Of a stretch of DNA of 64,000 nt, positions 44,977 to 54,407 are shown one piece after another. Source of the DNA: JAOUEA01 sp963825685 (GTDB lineage Bacteria > Actinomycetota > UBA4738 > HRBIN12); the NCBI GenBank assembly GCA_963825685.1, contig CAWGUD010000041.1, positions 31,622 through 95,621 on the forward strand, written 5' to 3'. Position 1 is the stretch's first letter, and each line of letters starts with the position of its first letter. Made by a program: the position numbers and the translations under genes. The notes under the pieces were generated by a model that made no database searches, was not told where the DNA came from, and was given only the letters and a program-made list of their open reading frames with translations.

Positions 44977-45793
44977 CGAGCGCCTCCTCGAGGGCTCGGC
45001 GCACCAGCACCTTGGAGACTTCCTTGCGGTACTCGGCGCTGCCGAACGCATCTGAGGGCGGCGCGGTGCCCTCGTCGGCGCGCTGCGACGCGGCGGCCGG
45101 ATCGGCGCCGCCGGCGAGCGCCTCCTCGACACCGGCGGCTCGGATCGGCGTCTCGCCCATGTTCGTGAGGGCCACGCTCGCCGAGCCGTTCCGTTGCACA
45201 GCTGCCACCCCGACCATCGCCCAGTCGATCGCCCGTCGATGGAACTTCAGGTAGCTCCAGCCGCCGGTCGTCTTCGGGACGCGGATCTCGGTGAGCACCT
45301 CGTTCGCCGCGAGGTCGGCGTGGAACAGCCCCTTGAAGAAGTCACCCGCCGCGACGGTGCGCGACGCCCCACCGGCGCCGCGGACCACGAACGACGAGCC
45401 GAGTGCCAGCATCACGGTGCCCATGTCGCCCGCCGGGTCGGCGTGCGCGATCGAGCCGCCGATCGTGCCGACGTGGCGCACCTGCGGGTCGCCGATCTGC
45501 TCGGCCGTGTCGGCCACGATCGGCACCGCCTGCTGCAGCAGCTCGCTGGTGGCGACGTCGTGATGGCGCGTGAGCGCCCCGATCGCGATCTGGTCGTCGT
45601 CCTCGCGGATGTACGACAGGTCGCCGATGCGGGTGATGTCGACGAGCATCGACGGCTGCGCCAGCCGCGTCTTCATCAACGGGAGCAGCGAGTGCCCGCC
45701 GGCCAGGATCTTCGCGTCGTCGGCGCCGCCGAGCAGCTCGATCGCGTGGTCGACCGACTCGGCCCTCGCGTACTCGAAGGGAGCCGGGATCAT
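44972..45793 (-). CDS. Mo-hydroxylase medium (FAD) subunit, CoxM-type
   Basis: A 273-residue FAD-binding subunit of the xanthine-dehydrogenase/CO-dehydrogenase family. FAD-contact motifs are AKILAGGHSLLPLMKTRLAQP near residue 30 and HVGTIGGSIAHADPAGDMG near residue 105. It passes electrons between the 2Fe-2S subunit and its acceptor. It overlaps the upstream large-subunit gene by ATGA. The frame is intact. The operon has all three subunits, in the order S-L-M. Confidence 0.92.
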   Translation of the reverse strand: MIPAPFEYARAESVDHAIELLGGADDAKILAGGHSLLPLMKTRLAQPSMLVDITRIGDLSYIREDDDQIAIGALTRHHDVATSELLQQAVPIVADTAEQIGDPQVRHVGTIGGSIAHADPAGDMGTVMLALGSSFVVRGAGGASRTVAAGDFFKGLFHADLAANEVLTEIRVPKTTGGWSYLKFHRRAIDWAMVGVAAVQRNGSASVALTNMGETPIRAAGVEEALAGGADPAAASQRADEGTAPPSDAFGSAEYRKEVSKVLVRRALEEALA

Positions 45794-48155
45794 GCCGGAC
45801 CTCCCTTCGCATCCTGGATCGCTCGCCACACCCGTTCGGGAGAAGCGGGCTTGTCGATGTGGTTCACACCGAGGTGCGAGACCGCGTCGATCACGGCGTT
45901 CACGACGGCCGGCGGCGACGCGATCGTTCCGGCTTCCCCGATGCCCTTCACGCCGAGCGAGTTCGTGGTCGACGGCGTGACCGTGCGGTCCTGGGTGATC
46001 GTCGGCACCTCGACCGCGGTGGGCACGAGGTACTGGGTCATCGACGACGTCGTCAGGTTGCCCGATTCGTCGTAGATCGCTTCCTCGTACAGCGCTTCGG
46101 CCACGCCTTGCGCGACGCCCCCGTGCACCTGGCCCTCGACGATCATCGGGTTGATCACGTTGCCGCAGTCGTCGACCGCCACGTACTTCAGGATGTCGGT
46201 CGTGCCCGTCTCGGTGTCGACCTCCACCACGCAGACGTGCGTGCCGCCCGGCCAGGTGAAGTTGGGCGGGTCCCATACGGCCGTGCCTTCCAGCATCGGC
46301 TCCATGTCCTTGGGCAACGAGTGCGCGTGCCACGCCGAGGCCGCCAGCTCGGGGATCGTGCGCGCCTTGTCGGGCGCACCCGAGACCCGGAAGGCGCCGT
46401 CGGCCCACTCCAGGTCGTCCTCGCTGACCTCGAGCTCATGGGCCGCGATCGTGCGAGCCTTCGCGCGGACCTTCTCGAGCGCCCGCGCGACCGCCTCGGC
46501 CCCGACGCTTGCGGACCGCGAGCCGTAGGTGTCCATGCCGAGCCGGGAGACCGACGTGTCGCCGTGCAGGACCTCGACGTCGTCGGGTGTGACCCCGAGA
46601 CCGTCGGCCACGATCTGCGACCACGAGGTCTCGTGCCCTTGTCCGTGCGGCGACGTGCCCGTACGGACGACGATCTTGCCGTCGGGTCGACACTCGACCT
46701 CGGCGGCATCCCAGCCGCCGGCGACGTAGCGCAGCGCGCCCAGGATCTCCGACGGGGCCAGCCCGCACATCTCGATGTAGCTGGAGAGACCGATGCCGAG
46801 CTGCTTCACGTCGCCGCGGTCGCGCCGCGCCTGCTGCTCGGTACGCAGCCCCGAGTAATCGGCGAGCTCCAATGCGCGGTCGAACGTGGGCTCGTAGTTC
46901 GCCGAGTCGATGCTGAGGCCCATGATCGAGGCGAACGCCTCAGCCGAGGGAGGCAGGAAGTTCTTCCGACGCACGTCGGCCGGGTCCATGCCGATCTTCC
47001 GCGCGTACGCGTCGACGAGTCGCTCGATCACGAACGTCGCCTCGGGCCGGCCGGCGCCGCGGTACGCGTCCGTCGGCGTGGCGTTCGTCATGATGCCCCT
47101 GAACTCGTACCAGTACGCCTTCGTGTCGTACGGCCCCATGTACACCCAGCCGCCGAGCTCGGGGATACCGGGCGTCAGCAGCTGGAAGTAGGCGCCCATG
47201 TCGGCGAGCTCGACGAACTTCATGCCGAGGATGTCGCCGTCGTCGGTGCCCGCGAGCGTGCAGTCGTGCAGCACGCCGCGGCCATGGATCGTGGCCAGGT
47301 AGTTCTCCTGGCGCGTCTCGATCCACTTCACGGGACGGCCCGTGTTCCGCGCGAGCGCGAGGGCGAGCGCCTCCTCGGCGTAGACGTTCAGCTTCGAGCC
47401 GAAGCCGCCGCCCACGTCGGGCGCGATGATGCGCAGCTTCGACTGCGGGATGCCGGTCGCGATCGAGAGCCCGACCCTCGCGATGTGGGGGATCTGCGAC
47501 GCCGTGACGAGCGTGAACTCACCGGCGGCGGGGATCCCGTACGCCAGGCACCCGCGCGTCTCGATCGCGTTCGGGATCAGCCGGGGCTGCGTGTAGCGCT
47601 CCTGCAGGATCACCGGCGCCGACTCGAACACCGACTGGTCGCCGCCACCGCCGTGCGACCAGTGCACGACGACGTTCGTGCCGAGGTCTTCATGGAGCAC
47701 GACTTCGTCCTTCGCCGCTTCCTCGAGGTCGGTGACGACCGGCAGGTCGGTCGCGCTCACCGACGACGGCCTCGGCGGCGTCCTCGGCCTGCTCCCGCGT
47801 CTCGGCCAGGACCACGGCGACGGCGTCGCCGGCGAACCGGATGCTGGTCCTTCGTGAGCGGCCAGTGCGTCGGGATCTTGATGTCCTCGGTGATCGGCCA
47901 CACCATCGGCAGGCTCGAGGGAAACGCATCCTCGAGGTCGGCGGCGGTGTAGACGGCGACCACGCCGGGCATCGACGCGGCGGCCGACGTGTCGATCGAG
48001 TCGATCGTGGCGTGCACGTGGGGCGGGCGCACGAGCGACATCCAGGCCATGCCCGCCATCGTCTGGTTGTCGACGTAGGTGGCCTGGCCCGTCAGGAGCT
48101 TGGCGTCCTCCTTGCGCAGGACCGGGCTGCCGACGTAGCTCTCGGTCGCGACCAT
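45790..48155 (-). CDS. Mo-hydroxylase large (molybdopterin) subunit, form II CoxL-type (two frameshifts)
   Basis: A ~788-residue molybdenum-cofactor subunit. It begins VGSPVLRKEDAKLLTGQATYVD and has IIAPDVGGGFGSKLNVYAEEALA, the active-site loop DAYRGAGRPEATFVIERL near residue 370, GQGHETSW and the C-terminal GVKGIGEAGTIASPPAVVNA with the catalytic Glu. AYRGAGR marks form II enzymes; the form I CO dehydrogenase loop with the copper cysteine (AYRCSFR) is absent, so CO oxidation cannot be assumed. Frame changes lie near 47850 and 47760. Possible substrates include aldehydes, purines or N-heterocycles. Confidence 0.9.
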
Positions 48156-48167
48156 GTCGGCTCCTCC

Positions 48168-48643
48168 TCAGGTCCTGGCGCCGCTCATGGAGCCGGCGGC
48201 GTCGAGGATCGACTTCACGATGTTCTGGTAGCCCGTGCACCGGCAGAGGTTGCCCTCGAGCGCCTCGCGGACCTCTTCCTCGGTCGGCGTCGGGTTCTCC
48301 TTCAGGTAGCTCGCGGCGGCCATCACCATGCCCGGCGTGCAGTAGCCGCACTGCAGACCATGGTTGCGGTGGAAGGCGTCCTGGATCGGATGCAGCGTGT
48401 CGCCGTCGGCCATCGACTCGATCGTGGTGACCTCACGGCCGTCGGCCTGAGCGGTGAGCATCGTGCAGCTCTTCACCGACTCGCCGTCGACGAGCACGGT
48501 GCACGAACCGCACGTCGAGGTGTCGCACCCCACGTTGGTTCCGGTCAGTCCGAGGTGTTCCCTCAGGAAGTACACGAGCAGCGTGCGGGCTCGACATCGG
48601 CCTCGCGCACTCGCCCGTTCACGGTCACGGACACGTTCGTCAC
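48168..48643 (-). CDS. Mo-hydroxylase small (2Fe-2S) subunit, CoxS-type (one frameshift)
   Basis: A ~158-residue two-cluster iron-sulfur protein. The N-terminal plant-ferredoxin cluster is GCDTSTCGSCTVLVDG and the C-terminal helical cluster is CGYCTPGMVMAA...GNLCRCTGYQNIV, as in xanthine-oxidase-family small subunits. The N-terminus VTNVSVTVNGRVREADVEP needs a frame change near 48588. GTG 48643 has GGAAGGGGGA upstream. A TACACT box at 48722-48717 could be the operon promoter. The large-subunit gene follows 12 bp later. Confidence 0.92.
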
Positions 48644-48773
48644 GGACGGATCCCCCTTCCCGCGGCGGTGCCTGCCAGCCTCAGCCGGCGTGGTCGGAAC
48701 CTGGCTAGGGCACCGGAGTGTAGGGCAGGTGTGGAGAACGCGCGAACCCGCTGCAGGCGAGGGCCGTTCGACT

Positions 48774-49704
48774 TCAGGTGGCCGACTCGACCGCGTCCTC
48801 GACCACCGCGGATCACCGCTCGCCCGTCGTCGCCGCTCGGCCGCGGTTGCCGGCCCTCGGCGATCGCGTCGAGGAACTCCGCCACTTGCGCCGTGTACAT
48901 CGGCTGCGTGCAGTGCTCGTAGTCCTCGCTCGGCTCCTGCCTCGGGAAGATGCGCGCGTAGCCCTTCGTGCCGTAGACCTCGGTGTCGGCTTCCATGCCT
49001 TCCTTGTGCGGATGCCACCAACCGCTCTCGACGATCGAGTTCGTGCCCTGCGACCACGTGATCAGCAGGATCGCGTCGTCGTCGACGTCGTACGCGCCGT
49101 ACCGGGTGCCGATCGTCGCGCACACGCGGCGGGGCGCCGGGTCGCCGAGCAGGAACCGCGCCGTGTCGATCGCGTGCACCCCCATGTCGACCAGGGCCCC
49201 GCCTCCCGAGAGATCTGGGTCGGTGAACCACCCGCTCGGTCCCCAGTTCGCGTGCACGCCGTAGCCCCTGGTCTTCACGACCTCGCCGAGATCGCCAGCC
49301 ACGATGCGATCGCGGAGCGCGATCACCTCGTCCCGGAACCGCCAGCAATGCGCCACCATCAGCGACGCCGTCGAGGAACGCGCCGCCTGGATCATCGCGT
49401 CGCACTCGGCGACCGACACCGCCATCGGCTTCTCGACCATCACGTGCGTATCCGCCTCGAGCAGCGCGATCGACTGGGGCGCGTGCAGGAAGTTCGGTGT
49501 GGCCACGATGGCGGCATCGACCTCAGGATCGTCGGCGAGCTCCTGCCAGTCGGTGGTCACTCGTGGCACGCCGTGCCGCTCAGCGAAGACGACGGCGCTC
49601 TCCTCCCGATGGTTCGCGACGGCGACCAGCTCGTCCCCGTGGGCCAGCACGCCGCGGGCGTGGAAGTCCTGCACCCACCCGCATCCGAACAACGCCACAC
49701 GCAC
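48774..49704 (-). CDS. Gfo/Idh/MocA-family NAD(P)-dependent oxidoreductase (one frameshift)
   Basis: A ~310-residue sugar dehydrogenase-type protein: Rossmann N-terminus VRVALFGCGWVQDFHARG, the HVMVEKPMAVSVAECD motif with the conserved Lys near residue 92, and a C-terminal alpha/beta domain with GGALVDMGVHAIDTARFLLGD. Family members oxidise sugars, inositols or sugar phosphates. The frame changes near 48812 and the protein then ends VVEDAVESAT. GTG 49704 is preceded by GGAGG. It is the last gene of the sugar-ABC operon and probably acts on the imported sugar. Confidence 0.88.
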
Positions 49705-49736
49705 CCCGCGACCTCCGTTCGACGCGTCGAACCCGA

Positions 49737-50606
49737 CTAGCCCTTGACGCCGGTCAGCGTGACGCCCTCGATGAACACCCGCTGAGCCAGGAAGAACAAC
49801 ACGATCACCGGGAGCATGAACAACACCGAGGCTGCCAGCATCAGGTTGTACTCGACCTGGTGGAGCCCTCGGAACTCGTTCAACCCGATCGCGAGCGTCC
49901 ACAGGTTCGGGTTGTCGCTCAGGAACAGCAGGGGTGCGAAGAAGTCGTTCCACGAGTAGAGGAACTGGAACAGCGCCACTGCCGCGATCGCCGGCTTCGC
50001 GAGCGGCACGACCACGCGCGTCATGATCTGCCACTCGCTTCCGCCGTCGACGCGCGCCGCGTCGGACAACTCCTCGGGGATCGTCATGAAGAACTGCCGC
50101 ATCAGGAAGATCGAGAACGCGTCGCCGAAGAAGAGCGGCACGATCAGCGGCTTGAACGAGGGGATCCACCCATAGCGCGCGAACACGACGTACAGAGGGA
50201 CGATCGTGACCTGGTAGGGCAGCATGATCGTCGCGAGGATCACGACGAACGCTGCGTTCCGGCCGCGCCACCGCATGCGCGCCAGGGCGTACGCGACCGG
50301 GATGCTCGAGACCAGCACGCCGACGGTCGACAGCGTCGCGATCGTCATCGTGTTGAACGCGTAGCGGATCACCGGCAGCCGTTCGAACACCTCGGCGTAG
50401 TTGCTCCACTGGAACGGCCGCGGCCACAACTCGGTGGTCAGCGCCTGGTCGGTCGTCATCAGCGACGTCAGGATCACGAACAGGAACGGCAGGGTGAACA
50501 TCGCGGCGACCACGATCAATATCGAGTGGTTCGCGACCGACATCAGGAACCGGCGCCGGCGGATCTCGGGCGGCACCGGCCGCGGCACCAACGGAGCGGC
50601 GGGCAC
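49737..50606 (-). CDS. Sugar ABC transporter permease, MalG/UgpE-type
   Basis: Integral-membrane subunit of a CUT1 sugar importer, ~289 aa with six helices. The EAA loop reads EELSDAARVDGGSEWQIMTRVVVPLAKPA, as in MalG-type permeases, and the end is QRVFIEGVTLTGVKG. The start is uncertain; GTG 50606 gives a short basic N-terminus (PPEIRRRRFL) before TM1, and the frame stays open further to the stop of the preceding gene. It pairs with the permease just upstream. No ATPase gene is in the cluster; such importers often share a distant MsiK/MalK-type ATPase. Confidence 0.9.
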   Translation of the reverse strand: MPAAPLVPRPVPPEIRRRRFLMSVANHSILIVVAAMFTLPFLFVILTSLMTTDQALTTELWPRPFQWSNYAEVFERLPVIRYAFNTMTIATLSTVGVLVSSIPVAYALARMRWRGRNAAFVVILATIMLPYQVTIVPLYVVFARYGWIPSFKPLIVPLFFGDAFSIFLMRQFFMTIPEELSDAARVDGGSEWQIMTRVVVPLAKPAIAAVALFQFLYSWNDFFAPLLFLSDNPNLWTLAIGLNEFRGLHQVEYNLMLAASVLFMLPVIVLFFLAQRVFIEGVTLTGVKG

Positions 50607-50644
50607 CGTTGACGGCCCTCGTGCGACGGAGACGGTCGGCGTGG

Positions 50645-51625
50645 CTATCGGAGCCCCCCTCCGTAGTGCACCCAGCGCCTCGAGTTCCGCAGGATCACGA
50701 GGGTGCAGATCATCGTCACCGCGAGCAGCACCCACGCGAGCGCCGAGGCGTACCCCATCTTGAAGTTCTGGAACCCCATCTGGTAGAGCCGCGAGGTGAA
50801 GAAGAGCAGCGAGTTCTGCGGGTGGCCGATCTGGGCAGCGTCACCGGTGAGCCAGAAGCTGATCACGTACGGTTGCGTGAAGTATTGGAAGCCGTAGATC
50901 ACGCCGATCACGAGCGAGAAGAAGATGACCGGCGAGATCAACGGCAGGGTCACAGAGCGGAACTTCTGCCAGCCGCTGGCGCCTTCGATGTCGGCCGCCT
51001 CGTAGAGCTGACGCGGCACGTCGAGCATGCCCGCGAGGAAGATGATCATCGCGTCGCCGACGCCCCACAGGATCAGCAGCACCAGGGTGGGCTTGGACCA
51101 CTGTGCGTCGTAGAGCCACAGCGGCGGATCCTTGATGCCGATCGCCCCGAGGATCTGGTTCACGGGGCCTGTCGCTGGGTTGAACAGGTAGAGGAACGCC
51201 AGAGCGGCGGCGACGGCCGGGGCCAGGGTCGGCACGAAGAAGAGCGTGCGATATGCCTTGACCCCGCGTTTGGGGCGGACGAGCAACGAGGCGGTGACGA
51301 TCGCCGCCAGGATGCGAACGGGCACACCGATCACGATGATCCACGCCGTGTTCTTGATCGCCGTCCAGAACAGCGGGTCCTTCGTGAACATGAAGCGGTA
51401 GTTCTCGAGCCCGATCCAGTGAGGGGTGGAGAGCAGGTCGTAGCTGGTGAAGGAGAAGTACAGGCTGGAGATCATCGGGTACAGCGTGAACGCGAGGAAC
51501 CCCACGATCCACGGCGACATGAACAGCAGCACCAGCAGATACCGCTTCCGGGCCTGGCGCCGGCGAGCGGGGGACGTTCGTCGCGCCCCCCGCTCGATCG
51601 GTGCCGTGGTCGTCGCCTGCGCCGT
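50645..51625 (-). CDS. Sugar ABC transporter permease, MalF/UgpA-type
   Basis: A ~326-residue permease of a CUT1 importer with the EAA loop LYEAADIEGASGWQKFRSVTLPLISPV and six main helices, beginning YLLVLLFMSPWIVGFLAFTLYPM. No ATG or GTG lies between the AAGGAG site and TM1 except GTG 51532, which would delete the cytosolic N-terminus. An ACG at 51625, seven nt after AAGGAG, gives a natural basic N-terminus and is used here. It may be a real ACG start or a miscalled base. The gene follows the binding-protein gene directly. Confidence 0.88.
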   Translation of the reverse strand, partial: TAQATTTAPIERGARRTSPARRRQARKRYLLVLLFMSPWIVGFLAFTLYPMISSLYFSFTSYDLLSTPHWIGLENYRFMFTKDPLFWTAIKNTAWIIVIGVPVRILAAIVTASLLVRPKRGVKAYRTLFFVPTLAPAVAAALAFLYLFNPATGPVNQILGAIGIKDPPLWLYDAQWSKPTLVLLILWGVGDAMIIFLAGMLDVPRQLYEAADIEGASGWQKFRSVTLPLISPVIFFSLVIGVIYGFQYFTQPYVISFWLTGDAAQIGHPQNSLLFFTSRLYQMGFQNFKMGYASALAWVLLAVTMICTLVILRNSRRWVHYGGGLR

Positions 51626-51636
51626 GGTTCCGCTCC

Positions 51637-52998
51637 TTAGAGTTGCGCCTGATCGAGGGCGTCCTGAGTCTCCTGGGTGGCCTTCTCGAGCCCGGCCTGC
51701 AGGTCGGTCGCATCACCCGCTTGCCAGTCGGCCGCGAAGTTGACCAGGTACTGCTCCAACTCCTCGCCGATCACCGTCGTCGGCCGGTACGCCGAGTCCG
51801 GGTGGTTGAAGGCATCCATGAAGGTGCCGAACTGCTCCGGCAGATCGAGGTCCGGCGAGTTGATCGCTTCGATCGTCGTCGGCACGTTGTTCACGTAGTT
51901 CGCCATGTAGACGAGCGTGTCAGTGTTCGTCGCCAGGTACTTCACCAGCAGCCACGCCTCCGCCGGATGCTCGGCCCCGTTCGGGATGCCGATGATCGTG
52001 CCACCGGCGACGCCCGACCCGTACTGATCGGTCTTGTCCGGAGCGGTCGGCAGCGGGGCCGTGTCGTAGTTCAGGTCGGGTGCGAAGTCGGCCAGGAAGG
52101 CGTTCCTCCATTCACCGTCGATCTGCATCGCGACCCTGCCCTGCTGGAAGTCCTGTGGCTTGCCCCACTCGTTCCCGGCGCCGGCCACGAACTTCCGCAG
52201 CTTGTCGGCACCGACCTGGAAGTCGCCGTCACCATAGACCTCGGCGATGAAGTCGTGCTGCCACTGGAACATCTCGGCCCATGCGGCGTCGGTCGCATAC
52301 GCGGGATTGCCTGCCTCGTCGAGATACTGCGCGCCGAACATATGACCCAGGTTCAAGAGGTTGCTGCTGCAGCAGTAGTAGTCGGTCACCGGCACGAACC
52401 CGGCGACCTTGATCGACCCGTCGGCGTTGAACTCGGTGAGCGCCTTCGCGTCCTCGGTCAACTCGTCCGTGGTCTTCGGCGGATCGGTCAGACCGGCCTT
52501 CTGGAACAGGTCCAGGTTGTAGTAGAGCGCGGTCGTGTCCGTGAGGAATGGCAGCGAGCACTGCGTTCCTTCGAAGCTCGTGTACGTGAGCGCGGTCTCG
52601 GGGAAGATGCTGCGATCGAACCCGGCCTCCCCGTCGATATAGGGGTTCAGGTCCACCCATGCGCCCGAATCACAGAAGCGTCCGACGTTGTCGACCCCGA
52701 AGGACAGGAACGCGTCGGGCGGGTTGCCCGCGTTGATCGCCGCGATCTGCTTCTCCTCGGTCACGCCGCATTTCGCATCGACCGTGATCCACGGGTACTC
52801 TGCCTCGAAACCGTCCTTGAACGAGTTCTGCCACTCGTCGCACTCACGCTTCGAGGTCCACTCCCCCGTGAGCGTGACGGTCACCGGTTCGTTCGACGCG
52901 GCGGTGTCCACGGTGGGAGCGGGCTCGTCCCCGCCACCGGCCGTACACGCCGCGGCCACGAACGCGAGCACGGCCGTCGCCACCACCAAACGCCTCAT
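51637..52998 (-). CDS. Extracellular sugar-binding lipoprotein (ABC importer)
   Basis: A 453-residue solute-binding protein of the CUT1 family. The signal peptide MRRLVVATAVLAFVAAAC ends in a lipobox Cys at residue 18, and an acidic linker precedes the mature domain (VTVTLTGEWTSKRECDEWQ). ALYYNLDLFQKAGL, a sugar-ABC signature, and WLLVKYLA are present. It captures the carbohydrate at the cell surface. GGGAGGGAGG precedes the ATG. The frame is intact. It is divergent in function from, but next to, the ROK regulator gene upstream on the same strand. Confidence 0.92.
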   Translation of the reverse strand: MRRLVVATAVLAFVAAACTAGGGDEPAPTVDTAASNEPVTVTLTGEWTSKRECDEWQNSFKDGFEAEYPWITVDAKCGVTEEKQIAAINAGNPPDAFLSFGVDNVGRFCDSGAWVDLNPYIDGEAGFDRSIFPETALTYTSFEGTQCSLPFLTDTTALYYNLDLFQKAGLTDPPKTTDELTEDAKALTEFNADGSIKVAGFVPVTDYYCCSSNLLNLGHMFGAQYLDEAGNPAYATDAAWAEMFQWQHDFIAEVYGDGDFQVGADKLRKFVAGAGNEWGKPQDFQQGRVAMQIDGEWRNAFLADFAPDLNYDTAPLPTAPDKTDQYGSGVAGGTIIGIPNGAEHPAEAWLLVKYLATNTDTLVYMANYVNNVPTTIEAINSPDLDLPEQFGTFMDAFNHPDSAYRPTTVIGEELEQYLVNFAADWQAGDATDLQAGLEKATQETQDALDQAQL

Positions 52999-53083
52999 CG
53001 TGCGCCTCCCTCCCCCGGTCGACCCGGGATCTCTTCCGAGCTGCCTGTGATCGGTTGTACGTTCGTAAGCGATCTTCCGTGCA

Positions 53084-54280
53084 TCAGGCCGGCACCTTGC
53101 CCCTGGCGAACAACTGGTCCTGCGCCGCCTGCAGCGCCATGAACACCGAGCCGTACAGCGTGGCTTCCTCGCGAAGCACCGATGCTTCGACCCGTGGTCG
53201 GAACGGCGAGATCGAACGCAGCTCCCGTTGCACCGGATCGAGCAGCAGATCGCCGTTGCCGCCGATGCCGCCGCCCAGGATGACGAGCTCCGGATCGACG
53301 ACCGAGGCGACCGCCGCGACCGCGAGCGCGATGCGCCCGGCCTCAATGCGCACGACCCGCCTGGCTTTCGCGTCACCCGCGCGAGCAGCGTTGAACACGC
53401 GCTTGGCGGTCAGCGGCGGCGACATGCCCAGCTTCCGCGCTGCCGCGACGACCCCTGCGGCGCTCGCGGCAGCGTCGAGCGGACCCCGGCGGCGGCTCGT
53501 CGGGTCCTTCAGATCGGTGCCCGCCAGCGGCATGTACCCCACCTCGCCGGCAGCCCCGGTGCTGCCGCGGAACAGCTCGCCGTCGAGCACCAGCCCCATG
53601 CCCACGCCCGTGCCCAGGTGCAGGTAGACGAAGTTGTCCACGCCCTTGCCGAGACCGTGCCACTGCTCGCCGAGCGCCGCCAGGTTCACGTCGTTCTCGA
53701 AGGCGGTCTTGGTGCCGAGCTCGGCCTGCACCATCTCGACCAGGCCCTCTCGCCCCCACCCCGGCAGGCTGTAGGCAAGCGCCACCTGACCACGCTCTGG
53801 CTCGAACACGCCGGGAGTCCCGACCGTGGCGAACGTCACCTGTCGCCACCTGATGCCGGCGTCGGCCGCGAGCCCGTGGGCGATCGCGCCGATCTGCGTG
53901 ATCAACGTCGGCGCGCTCTTCACTCGCGCCCGCTCGTCCCGGCGTGCGACGAACTCGCCGGTGACGTCGGCGATCGCGGCCCGGACCCAGTCCCGTCCCA
54001 CGTCGATACCGACGACCCAGCCGGCCCGGTGGTTCAGCTCGTACAAGATGGCCGTGGGTCCCTTCCCGCCCTTCGACCGGCCTGCCTCGTGGACGAGGCC
54101 CGCAAGCTCGAGCCCGGCGAGTGCCTGCGAAACCGTCGGCTTGGACAAGGCGGTCTCGCGTGCGATCTGGGCTCGAGAGATCGGACCGATGCGCAGCACG
54201 CAATCCAGCACGGTGCGTTCGTTGATCGCGCGAAGCAGGCTTGGCGTGCCCGCGGCCGGAGTCTTCCGGTCGAGGTTCGT
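53084..54280 (-). CDS. ROK-family transcriptional regulator
   Basis: A ~398-residue ROK repressor: a winged helix-turn-helix at residues ~15-65 (RAQIARETALSKPTVSQALAGL) and a sugar-kinase-like ROK domain with GWVVGIDVGRDWVRAAIAD, ENDVNLAALGEQW, LHLGTGVGMGLVLDGELFRG and GYMPL. The zinc-binding cysteine motif of many ROK proteins is not apparent. No ATG/GTG fits; ACG 54280 follows GGGGAGG and is used, with other possible initiation unresolved. The upstream palindrome AGGAAACTTTCCT lies between its own -10 box and the coding region, so it probably autoregulates. A sugar or sugar-phosphate should be the inducer. Confidence 0.88.
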   Translation of the reverse strand, partial: TNLDRKTPAAGTPSLLRAINERTVLDCVLRIGPISRAQIARETALSKPTVSQALAGLELAGLVHEAGRSKGGKGPTAILYELNHRAGWVVGIDVGRDWVRAAIADVTGEFVARRDERARVKSAPTLITQIGAIAHGLAADAGIRWRQVTFATVGTPGVFEPERGQVALAYSLPGWGREGLVEMVQAELGTKTAFENDVNLAALGEQWHGLGKGVDNFVYLHLGTGVGMGLVLDGELFRGSTGAAGEVGYMPLAGTDLKDPTSRRRGPLDAAASAAGVVAAARKLGMSPPLTAKRVFNAARAGDAKARRVVRIEAGRIALAVAAVASVVDPELVILGGGIGGNGDLLLDPVQRELRSISPFRPRVEASVLREEATLYGSVFMALQAAQDQLFARGKVPA

Positions 54281-54300
54281 TGCGCCTCCCCTCAGTGCAA

Positions 54301-54313
54301 AGGAAACTTTCCT
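54301..54313. promoter_or_regulatory. ROK operator candidate (copy 1)
   Basis: AGGAAACTTTCCT, a perfect 6-1-6 palindrome, lies between the divergent ROK and KDPG-aldolase genes. The same 13 bp occurs at 61275-61287 in front of the sugar isomerase gene. It is close downstream of the ROK -10 box (TAGCAT, 54333-54328) and overlaps the -35 region (TTTCCT) of the aldolase promoter. Confidence 0.65.
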
Positions 54314-54327
54314 AACTATTCGGGCGG

Positions 54328-54357
54328 ATGCTACGCTCGCTCTCGGACCCGAGTCAA
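54328..54357. promoter_or_regulatory. Divergent promoters for ROK and eda with overlapping -10 boxes
   Basis: ATGCTACGCT (54328-54337) holds TACGCT rightward for eda and TAGCAT leftward for the ROK gene, sharing TA. The leftward promoter has TTGACT at 54357-54352, an 18-bp spacer from TAGCAT. The rightward promoter has TTTCCT at 54308-54313 and an 18-bp spacer. Confidence 0.6.
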
Positions 54358-54407
54358 GACAATCGGCGGAACCGCCCCGACCGGCGCACGGAGGGCCGCG
54401 GGCAACG

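Noticed and set aside
45859..47952. Long plus-strand open frame opposite the Mo-hydroxylase large subunit
   Set aside because: It is antisense to a conserved catalytic protein and its composition is Arg/His/Val-rich without domains.
45790..48155. Aerobic CO dehydrogenase (form I CoxL)
   Set aside because: The active-site loop reads AYRGAGR and lacks the cysteine that binds copper in form I enzymes.
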